This document shows positions 46,627-53,523 of a stretch of DNA of 64,000 nucleotides, in pieces. Position numbers and translations under genes: made by a program. Each line of letters opens with the position of its first letter. Within the stretch, counting starts at the first letter, position 1. The stretch comes from Magnetococcales bacterium (lineage in GTDB: Bacteria; Pseudomonadota; Magnetococcia; Magnetococcales; UBA8363): positions 1 through 64,000 of the forward strand of contig PEAK01000005.1 in assembly GCA_002753515.1 (NCBI GenBank). The letters are read 5' to 3'. The notes beneath the pieces are model-generated. The model made no database searches. It was not told where the DNA came from and worked only from the letters and a program-made list of their open reading frames with translations.

Positions 46627-47961
46627 TCAGGGGTTATTTTTTTCAAGATCGGTCGCGTGATCCGCTATATGGATTTGCTGGAGGAATCCATGAACGCTCA
46701 AAGGTTTGTGGACATCCTCCAGATGGGGTGGAAAGATGATGGCGCAACATCCCGCTCCCAGAATGCAAGACAAACCGCCAAGGGTGAAAGCAAAAGAAAA
46801 TAAGCCCATGTCCCCCAAAATACCACCCAGGATGGGGAACAGCAGGCCACCCACTCCAAAGGCGAAAAAAATCAGGGAATAATTCTGGCTAACGGAGTTT
46901 TTACCAAATTCGTCGGCGGTCAGGGCGGGAAAGAGGGCAAAATTGCCGCCGAAGTTAAAACCGATCAATGCGGTTCCCAGATAGAGGGCGTTTTCATTGC
47001 CGACCATGGAGGGAAAGGAAAATAACACGGCCCCTTGGGTGATCATCATGAGTAGAATGGCTCGTTTGCGACCCAGCCAATCACCTATGATCCGCCAAAC
47101 AATGCGACCGAAGCCATTGGCCAAACCAAAAAATACCGCTTGGGCGGTAGCGGCGATGGTGCTGGCCTGAGCGGCGCCATATCCCGAGCGTTGCAGTGCT
47201 TCCAAGGGGTAGAGTTGCATCAAGCCAATGGCCAAAAGTCCGGCGCCGGCGCTGAGGGTGAATGTCAGGAAAATAAGGTAGAATTGCGGGGTATGGAGCA
47301 TTTCAATGATTGAAAAATCTTCATTTTTCATATCCAACGGGGATGATGGCGGCATACTATCGACTGGCGGTGACCAAAGGTTGGAAGGCATGTGCATCCA
47401 GGTGGAGCCGGAATAAATCAACAGGAAAAAGGCTAATCCATAAATTATCAAGGTGTTGGCCAATCCCCACCGATGGAGCAGTCCTCCCCAGTCACCAGCC
47501 ATTTCCACACCGACGAGGACCCCCATGCCAAAGAACAGGACGGCAATACCCGTGATAAAATTTTTGTGATCGGGAAACCATCGCATTCCCACGGAAATGG
47601 GGACGCAATAGGTTATTCCCAATCCGGCACCACCAATAATACCGACCCCGATCAGCACCGGCCAAAAGCCGAATCCTTGCAGGAGGCCGGCAAGGAAATA
47701 CCCCAATCCCAACGTCGATCCGCCGATCCGTGCCATACGGTGTGGCCCGATGATCAAAAGGCGTCTATTGGAAAAGAACAGGACGATGGTGAAACTGGCC
47801 AGGGTTACGGCAAAGATGATCTGCGTGTCCAATTTGCTCCAACCGGTGGCGAGCAAATTCGGGGTGAATATCGACCAGGAATAAATGGTTCCCAGGCACA
47901 GTTGGATCAGGATGGCACCCAAAACCACGAACCAACGATTATTCACTTTTTCCTGCGACAT
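46627..47961 (-). CDS. MFS transporter (OxlT/organic-anion type)
   Basis: The 444-residue protein has twelve membrane helices and the marks of the OxlT-like MFS group: VVLGAILIQLCLGTIYSWSIF at the N-terminus region, GGAGLGITYCVPISVGMRWFPDHK after helix 4, and a mid loop of about 40 polar residues. Relatives carry oxalate/formate, lactate or other small organic anions; the substrate cannot be told. GGTGAGGG sits at the ATG. It is probably the last gene of a minus-strand run with the alpha-carbonic anhydrase 76 bp upstream. Confidence 0.85.
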   Translation of the reverse strand: MSQEKVNNRWFVVLGAILIQLCLGTIYSWSIFTPNLLATGWSKLDTQIIFAVTLASFTIVLFFSNRRLLIIGPHRMARIGGSTLGLGYFLAGLLQGFGFWPVLIGVGIIGGAGLGITYCVPISVGMRWFPDHKNFITGIAVLFFGMGVLVGVEMAGDWGGLLHRWGLANTLIIYGLAFFLLIYSGSTWMHMPSNLWSPPVDSMPPSSPLDMKNEDFSIIEMLHTPQFYLIFLTFTLSAGAGLLAIGLMQLYPLEALQRSGYGAAQASTIAATAQAVFFGLANGFGRIVWRIIGDWLGRKRAILLMMITQGAVLFSFPSMVGNENALYLGTALIGFNFGGNFALFPALTADEFGKNSVSQNYSLIFFAFGVGGLLFPILGGILGDMGLFSFAFTLGGLSCILGAGCCAIIFPPHLEDVHKPLSVHGFLQQIHIADHATDLEKNNP

Positions 47962-48037
47962 CCCTCACCCCCTGATCAGACAATGAATGACAACACTATT
48001 TCCCGTTCCTCCTCCAAGAGTTACTCCCATTGGAACG

Positions 48038-48805
48038 TTAACGCAATACCGTTCGGGCGTTGACGGGTTGAACCGGTCGGTTGTTGGCATGGCGCATGAG
48101 AGTTGAAAAAACTTTGACCTGTTCATCGGAGACGGGAACCGCTTGTTTGAGAACCAACCAACGTACCCCTTCCGTGCAGGGTGGGGTCGTCAGGGAACCA
48201 TTATAACGAAAATATTCCCGGTTGACAGGCAACATGGATTCCGCAAAGAAGGGTGCGATCAGGGGATGGGGGCCATCGGCTTTGGTGGGGAATTCCCGCC
48301 ACAGGTATTCCAAAGCGGGGTTGGTTGCTCCCCCCTGCATCATGACGGCGACCACGGCCAAGTTGCCCGACAAATCGGCATGGACGAAATGGGCTTCCAT
48401 GGCATAGAGGGTATTGTCAATTTGGTTTTCAGCAGGGGCGTGGAAATGGAATTGTTTAAGTTCAAAGGTGTTGTTATCGAGCCGAATGGCTGCGGTTTTG
48501 GGGGGGAAGTTGACCTGAATGGTATGCCCATTGTTGATGATTTCCGTTGCCTGAGCATTGCTGTAGGCAAAATCAATGGGGGGAAGCTTGGCTTCGATGA
48601 AGTTTTGCAAATGGATGGGTGATTGGTTGACTCCATGGGCGCAGGTACCATATCCGGGGTTCAAGGATCCCCAGTGTTCCGGACCGGTGGCCCCGGCATA
48701 ACCCCAATGTGAGCTTAAATGTCCGACATCCTTGCCGCTGGCTTGAGCCACCGGGTAACTGCCGATTGCAAGGATTGCCGCAGCCAGAAAAATGGTTCTG
48801 ATCAT
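48038..48805 (-). CDS. Exported alpha-carbonic anhydrase
   Basis: An alpha-class carbonic anhydrase of 255 residues with a Sec signal peptide (MIRTIFLAAAILAIGSYPVAQASG). The three zinc His are in FHFHAP and EAHFVH; SPIHL and LTTPPCTEGVRW are further class marks. It should work in the periplasm. The start overlaps the NUDIX gene by 4 bp. A second exported carbonic anhydrase of the unrelated beta class lies 9 kb away, so the envelope seems to be served by two enzymes. Confidence 0.93.
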   Translation of the reverse strand: MIRTIFLAAAILAIGSYPVAQASGKDVGHLSSHWGYAGATGPEHWGSLNPGYGTCAHGVNQSPIHLQNFIEAKLPPIDFAYSNAQATEIINNGHTIQVNFPPKTAAIRLDNNTFELKQFHFHAPAENQIDNTLYAMEAHFVHADLSGNLAVVAVMMQGGATNPALEYLWREFPTKADGPHPLIAPFFAESMLPVNREYFRYNGSLTTPPCTEGVRWLVLKQAVPVSDEQVKVFSTLMRHANNRPVQPVNARTVLR

Positions 48806-49233
48806 AGGTCACCTCCAGGAGTTGGCGTGGGGTTTTCAATCCCCAAATGCTTGAGAATGGGATGGTCGGCGGGGGGGAACAACAAACTGGACATGTCCTT
48901 ACGATCAAACCAGGCGAACCGATGGACTTCGATGGCCTTGGGATCACCGTCGAAGCGGGTACACCGATAGATCACCATCAGCAGGTGAAACGTTTCGTAG
49001 GGGTGGGATACGAAATACCAGGGTTCGGGATCCAGGAGGGTAATGTCCAACTCCTCTTTGAGTTCCCGAATCAAGGCCGCTTCGGGCGTTTCTCCCGGCA
49101 AGAGCTTGCCGCCCGGAAATTCCCAATGCAGGGGAAAACTATCGCCGGGTCGGCGCTGGCTGAGCAAGGTCCGACCGGAGGCGTCCTGGATCAAGGCGGC
49201 GGCGACGACGACAACTGCAACGGACTGCGTCAC
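48802..49233 (-). CDS. mutT: NUDIX hydrolase, MutT-like
   Basis: The 143-residue protein carries a complete NUDIX box (GGKLLPGETPEAALIRELKEELDI as G-x5-E-x7-R-E-x2-E-E) preceded by LHWEFPG, typical of MutT 8-oxo-dGTP pyrophosphatases. With MutM at 7.3 kb it would make a GO-type defence against oxidised guanine, though MutT-like NUDIX enzymes vary in substrate. It overlaps its neighbours on both sides by 4 bp, so hypothetical gene, mutT and carbonic anhydrase are translationally coupled. Confidence 0.85.
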   Translation of the reverse strand: MTQSVAVVVVAAALIQDASGRTLLSQRRPGDSFPLHWEFPGGKLLPGETPEAALIRELKEELDITLLDPEPWYFVSHPYETFHLLMVIYRCTRFDGDPKAIEVHRFAWFDRKDMSSLLFPPADHPILKHLGIENPTPTPGGDL

Positions 49234-49691
49234 GGGAAAAATTTCCCAAGCCAGCCGCCCCGTTTGTTTTCAACGTTCACTTGGCATGTAGACTGAGTCC
49301 AACCCGGCACTGCCTCAGGCTCGACCTGGGAGATGATCCACCACGGCACGATGCCACCGCCGCCACCACAGCCGCATCCGGCGCGGCGCGGGTGGAAAAT
49401 CTTGATTAATTCCGGGTTGTCCCGGGATTGCACATAGACCATGGTGGTCCATACCCCTTTCTCTTCCTTGAGAATTTCATCCAGAAGATATTCCAGATGC
49501 TTGCGGGCACGACCACCATCAACCTGTTCCGAGTGTTCCCCGGTGGCGGGTTCATTGAGATACCATGGACCCAAGGCTTCCATTTCAACCGCCAACATTC
49601 TGGCATCGTCAAGCCGCACCAATCCGTCAAAAGGGCCGCTGATCCGATCACGAAACGCTGCACTGTGTGTTTTGGTTGCCTGTTGCACCAT
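49230..49691 (-). CDS. Hypothetical protein with a Cys/Gly-rich motif (153 aa)
   Basis: A soluble protein of unknown family. Its most distinctive part is RRAGCGCGGGGGIVPWWIIS near the C-terminus, where two cysteines in a Gly run could bind metal. The first 90 residues are acidic and helical. It overlaps mutT by 4 bp and begins the operon. Coding is supported by the overlap and by codon use. Confidence 0.65.
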   Translation of the reverse strand: MVQQATKTHSAAFRDRISGPFDGLVRLDDARMLAVEMEALGPWYLNEPATGEHSEQVDGGRARKHLEYLLDEILKEEKGVWTTMVYVQSRDNPELIKIFHPRRAGCGCGGGGGIVPWWIISQVEPEAVPGWTQSTCQVNVENKRGGWLGKFFP

Positions 49692-49772
49692 CGTCTGGGA
49701 ATCCTTTGAAAAAAACTTCGTTTATGATTCCAGGCGCTTGCGACAACATTCAACCATTACAATGGACGGGCT

Positions 49773-49979
49773 TTAGTGGCACAACATGCCCGATCGATCC
49801 GATTGTTGGGCAAGGAGGTTGCGCGGTACCAAGGCCCAATGGAGGGGCAGCCTGGGCTCGGGTGGTTTTTTTTCGACGTCTTCCACCAGAAGCATCCATT
49901 CTAACATATCTTCATATTCCGGTTCCATGTCACCCAACCAGGCGAGGCGGTCCGATCGTTTATCCAGTTTTTGTCCCAT
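49773..49979 (-). CDS. Small acidic hypothetical protein (68 aa)
   Basis: A short, Asp/Glu/Trp-containing soluble protein (DMEPEYEDMLEWMLLVEDVE) with no recognised domain. GAAGGA lies about ten bases before the ATG. It is on the same strand as the following operon, 81 bp upstream. It may be real but could be a chance frame. Confidence 0.45.
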   Translation of the reverse strand: MGQKLDKRSDRLAWLGDMEPEYEDMLEWMLLVEDVEKKPPEPRLPLHWALVPRNLLAQQSDRSGMLCH

Positions 49980-50259
49980 GTTTTATGTATCCTTCATCCA
50001 TCGATTACGATTTGATGTGGTGCGGACGACTCCGTACCCATCTGCTCTGCAATAATTCCGTTCCTGAAAGACTCTTTCAAAAAATGTGCCAACAAAAGCG
50101 GTTGGATTTTCAGGTTAATGGACATTTGTAATACATTGATATTTAACAATGTTTTTTAATATCTAGAAAAAAATTCAATAATTGGTCTGGCGCCATGGAT
50201 CGTCATCGTTTATGTTATCGGCATTTTGCTGCTGACGTAATACTACAGGTCCGGCACAT

Positions 50260-51477
50260 ATGACCGATCACCCCACACCACAGAACCAGCCGAGGATGTT
50301 GCCTGGATTCCGTTTCGCAACAACGGCATGCGGCATCAAGGCCAATGGTCGCCCCGATCTGCTTTTGGTTGCCATGGAACCGGGTACGGTGGTGGCGGGG
50401 GTCTTCACCCAAAATCAGGTGGTCGCCGCGCCGGTTGTTTTGTGCCGCCAACGCTTATCACAGGGGTTGGGACGTGCCCTGATCGTCAATTCTGGTAATG
50501 CCAATGTCGCCAATGGCCCCCAAGGGATGCAGGCGGCCCTCGAAATCACCCGACTCGCCGCCAAGCTGCTGCAAATTCCCGAAGAAACCGTTTTCATGGC
50601 CTCCACCGGCGTTATCGGGGAACATTTTCCCATGGAACGTCCCCTGGCGGCTTTGCCACATCTGGTGCGGACGCTGTCGGATCAAACCCCCTGGTTGACG
50701 GCTGCCGAAGCCATCATGACCACGGATGCCTACCCCAAAATAGCCATGGAACAGTTCCAGGTGCGTGGCCAACCGGTTCAGGTGCTTGGAATCGCCAAAG
50801 GGGCCGGGATGATCCACCCCAATATGGCAACCATGTTAAGCTTTGTCTTCACCGATGCGGTTGTCGCGGCTGATGTGCTGCAGCACCATCTGCACCAGGC
50901 CGTGGCGCGTTCCTTTAATCGCGCCGTCGTCGATGGTGACACCTCAACCAACGACACCGTCATGGTTTTTGCCTCGGGTAAGGGGAAGGTCGCAATCGAC
51001 CCGGCGGATGAGTCCGCCTCGAATGCCTTCGGGAGCGCCCTGGAATCGGTGTGTGGTCAACTGGCGCGTGCCATCGTCGCCGATGGGGAGGGGGCCTCGA
51101 AATTCGTCACCATCGAAGTCAGCGGTGCCGCAACCCCGGACCAGGCGCGTACCGTGGCGTTGACCGTCGCCAAAAGTCCCCTGGTTAAAACCGCCTTCGC
51201 CGGTTCCGATCCCAATTGGGGGCGTATCCTGGCCGCAGTCGGTTATTCCGGCATCCCCCTCCAGGTTGAGCGGATCGCCATTTTTCTGGACCAGGTACCC
51301 ATTGTTTCCGGCGGAGTGCGTGATCCCGATTATCAAGAAGAACAGGGTGCCGCCGTCATGGCCCGGAAAGAGTTCACCGTTCGTATTCACCTGGGTATGG
51401 GACAAGCCTCGGAGACCATCTGGACCTGCGACTTGAACCATGCCTACATCACCATCAATGCCGACTACCGCTCATGA
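50260..51477 (+). CDS. argJ: Glutamate N-acetyltransferase / amino-acid acetyltransferase ArgJ
   Basis: ArgJ recycles the acetyl group from N-acetylornithine to glutamate in cyclic arginine synthesis, and in many bacteria also acetylates glutamate from acetyl-CoA. The 405-residue precursor is self-cleaved before the nucleophilic Thr in the ATML motif (Thr191, GMIHPNMATMLSF). Other signatures are the STGVIGEHFPM loop, DGDTSTNDTV and SDPNWGRILAA. It has the normal length. The start codon of yrfG overlaps its stop by 4 bp. Confidence 0.95.
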   Translation: MTDHPTPQNQPRMLPGFRFATTACGIKANGRPDLLLVAMEPGTVVAGVFTQNQVVAAPVVLCRQRLSQGLGRALIVNSGNANVANGPQGMQAALEITRLAAKLLQIPEETVFMASTGVIGEHFPMERPLAALPHLVRTLSDQTPWLTAAEAIMTTDAYPKIAMEQFQVRGQPVQVLGIAKGAGMIHPNMATMLSFVFTDAVVAADVLQHHLHQAVARSFNRAVVDGDTSTNDTVMVFASGKGKVAIDPADESASNAFGSALESVCGQLARAIVADGEGASKFVTIEVSGAATPDQARTVALTVAKSPLVKTAFAGSDPNWGRILAAVGYSGIPLQVERIAIFLDQVPIVSGGVRDPDYQEEQGAAVMARKEFTVRIHLGMGQASETIWTCDLNHAYITINADYRS

Positions 51478-52154
51478 GTCCGCCCACCCGTCCTGCTTTG
51501 CCACTTCCCTGGCAGCGCATTGAAACCATTCTCCTGGACATGGATGGGACACTCCTGGATCTCCACTTTGACAATGTCTTTTTTCGCGAAACAGTCCCCC
51601 AGGCCTATGCGGAAAAAAATGCGATTTCATTTGCTGCCGCCCAAGCCGAAATCCTCGCCAGTTATCGCTCCTGGGAGGGAACCTTGGCGTGGTACGATCT
51701 GGACCATTGGTCTGGAACCTTGGGGATGGATGTTCCGCACTTGAAAGAGCGGGTGGCGCATTTGATCTCTTTTCGTCCCCATGTGGTGCCGTTCCTCGAC
51801 AAACTGAAACAGCAACACCGTTCGGTTACCCTGGTGACCAATGCCCATCCCTATGCGGTCGCCTTGAAATTTAAAAAAACCGGGCTGAACGATTGGATTA
51901 ACACCGTCTATTGCAGCCACGATCTGGGCCACCCCAAAGAGACTCCTGGATTTTGGCAGGCCTTGCAACGGGCAACCGGTTATAACCCTGAAACCACATT
52001 GTTGGCCGACGATGTGGAAAGCGTCTTGGAAATGGCGCAAGAGCAGGGGATCGCTCATCTCATCCACATGGCCGCTCCAAGCTCGCAGTTGCCACCACGC
52101 TTTTCGCAACGTTTTGTATCGATTGTTGATTTCCGGGAGATTATGCCCAACTGA
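51474..52154 (+). CDS. yrfG: HAD-family GMP/IMP nucleotidase YrfG
   Basis: The 226-residue protein is a haloacid-dehalogenase-type phosphatase. Motif I is LDMDGTLLDL, motif II TLVTNAHP, motif III the Lys in LGHPKETPGF, motif IV LLADDVESV. The N-terminal PWQRIETILLDMDGTLLDLHFDN region matches YrfG-type nucleotidases. It overlaps argJ by 4 bp; the pairing is probably for expression, not pathway. Confidence 0.87.
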   Translation: MSPPTRPALPLPWQRIETILLDMDGTLLDLHFDNVFFRETVPQAYAEKNAISFAAAQAEILASYRSWEGTLAWYDLDHWSGTLGMDVPHLKERVAHLISFRPHVVPFLDKLKQQHRSVTLVTNAHPYAVALKFKKTGLNDWINTVYCSHDLGHPKETPGFWQALQRATGYNPETTLLADDVESVLEMAQEQGIAHLIHMAAPSSQLPPRFSQRFVSIVDFREIMPN

Positions 52155-52225
52155 TTTGACTTGGCATAATCTTTGATTTGCTTTAATGAAGCTAATGAAT
52201 CCCAAGCACCAAGAGGAGTGAAACG

Positions 52226-52417
52226 ATGTCTTTGGAACTTCATGAAATTCAAGAAAAAATCGACTTTCTCAAGAAAAATCCCAACGTATTCGCCATCGTC
52301 AGGAGTCACAGTGGTGTCAGAGATTTGACCGATCTGCGGGCCCTCAACGCCAGCGCCCTCAACCGTTTGAAACGGTACGTGGATTATTACTATGGGATTC
52401 TGACGTTCCCCAATTAA
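52226..52417 (+). CDS. Hypothetical protein (63 aa)
   Basis: A small soluble helical protein (EIQEKIDFLKKNPNVFAIV near the start), not recognised. GAGGAG precedes the ATG by nine bases. A 7-bp-stem hairpin (CCGCGAT/ATCGCGG) follows 20 bp after the stop and may end transcription. It lies between yrfG and the second DUF3782-like gene. Confidence 0.6.
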   Translation: MSLELHEIQEKIDFLKKNPNVFAIVRSHSGVRDLTDLRALNASALNRLKRYVDYYYGILTFPN

Positions 52418-52436
52418 CACGTCTTGGTAAGGTGAC

Positions 52437-52453
52437 CGCGATACCATCGCGGT
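52437..52453 (+). terminator. Short GC-rich hairpin
   Basis: CCGCGAT and ATCGCGG pair around an ACC loop, 19 bp after the stop of the 63-residue gene. There is no T-run. It may act as a weak terminator or be part of the neighbouring repeat fragment. Confidence 0.3.
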
Positions 52454-52457
52454 TCCG

Positions 52458-52494
52458 AACCACAAACCAACACGGAAAACGTAGTTTTCCAGCG
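52458..52494 (+). repeat. Fragment of MITE family B
   Basis: Thirty-seven bases resemble the left arm of MITE B: an AACC(A/G)CAAACCAACACGG-type start followed by a GGAAAAC/GTTTTCC palindrome. The REP-like core and the right arm are absent. It is either an end left by deletion or a degraded copy, 77 bp upstream of the second coiled-coil/PD-(D/E)XK gene. Confidence 0.45.
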
Positions 52495-52570
52495 ATTGAA
52501 AAATGAGTTCCCTATGCCAGATAAAACGGGTATCTTTCTGTTGATAACGCCGTGAACAGGGGACACCGTA

Positions 52571-53239
52571 ATGTCGCAGGCCGTAACCTTCGATGATGTT
52601 TGGAGAATGTTTCAGGAGACAGACCGTAAGTTTCAGGAAATGGTCCGAGAAGACCGTGAGCGCAGGGCAGAACTTGATCGCAAATTCCAGGAAACCGACC
52701 GGCAGATGCAGGAAACCGATCGTAGAATGCAGGAAACCGACCGGCAGATGCAGGAAACTGATCGTAGAATGCAGGAGACCGACCGCTTGGTTAAGGAGGT
52801 CAGCCGGCAGGTTGGCAACCTGGGTAGCCGGTGGGGTGAGTTTGTCGAAGGGATCGTGGCCCCCGCCTGCGAGACCCTGTTTGCCAAGCGGGGCATCCCG
52901 GTACATCGTGTCTCGCCCCGGGTCAAGGCAATAAGCCTGGATGGCAGCCGCCGCATGGAAATTGACCTGATGGTGGTCAACACCGACAGCGTTGTCCTGG
53001 TGGAGGTCAAGAGTCGCCTGACCGCCGAGGATGTCCGTGATCATCTGAAACGGGTGCGCGAGTTCAAAGAGTTCTACGAGGGCGAAGGTGGTGCGAAGGT
53101 GATGGGTGCTGTGGCCGGTATCCTGATTGATAACGATGTGGATCAATTCGCCATGAACGAGGGGCTGTTCGTCATCGTTCAGTCTGGCGACAGCGTCAAG
53201 TTGGCCAATGACGGAAAGTTTGTACCACGTACCTGGTAA
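52571..53239 (+). CDS. Coiled-coil protein with PD-(D/E)XK nuclease-like domain (DUF3782-like), copy 2
   Basis: The 222-residue paralogue of the gene at 22343. It shares MSQAVTFDDVWRMFQE, the VGNLGSRWGEFVEGIVAPAC hinge, MEID ... VEVKSRL with the nuclease-like acidic/Lys pattern, and the end GDSVKLANDGKFVPRTW. The coiled coil is built from five QMQETDR/RMQETDR heptads encoded by near-identical 21-bp units. The sequence from ~70 bp upstream is also conserved between the two loci, so a unit larger than the ORF was duplicated. It directly precedes the DGR locus; any link is unproven. Confidence 0.75.
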   Translation: MSQAVTFDDVWRMFQETDRKFQEMVREDRERRAELDRKFQETDRQMQETDRRMQETDRQMQETDRRMQETDRLVKEVSRQVGNLGSRWGEFVEGIVAPACETLFAKRGIPVHRVSPRVKAISLDGSRRMEIDLMVVNTDSVVLVEVKSRLTAEDVRDHLKRVREFKEFYEGEGGAKVMGAVAGILIDNDVDQFAMNEGLFVIVQSGDSVKLANDGKFVPRTW

Positions 53240-53306
53240 ACGCAACGGTGTGCTTACAAACGAACAAAGATCGGTTTTGCCAAATCTGAAACAGTTGGCA
53301 GCATTG

Positions 53307-53456
53307 GCCTTGATCATTGTTTCGGCCATGCGTTGGCGAACTTCAGGATTCCCGCAGTCGCGGGCATGACGAGCAAATTTCGTGTTGTACCCAATGCAGT
53401 CATGCCCACGACAGCGGGCATCCAGGAGCGGGGGTGGCCGAAACGATGATCAAGGC
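53307..53456. mobile_element. Inverted-repeat element, family C (150 bp)
   Basis: A 150-bp element has near-perfect ~22-bp terminal inverted repeats (GCCTTGATCATTGTTTCGGC and its complement with one mismatch). It contains two REP-like palindromes (CCCGCAGTCGCGGG and CCCACGACAGCGGGC). No coding capacity. It lies between the coiled-coil gene and the cyclase-NACHT target, 67 bp upstream of the latter, and so could affect its expression. Target duplications are not clear. Confidence 0.65.
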
Positions 53457-53523
53457 TTGAACACGCTCTGATCTTTCAGATCGTGATGATAAGGGGTATT
53501 TTTATAATTCAGGAAAAAATTTC

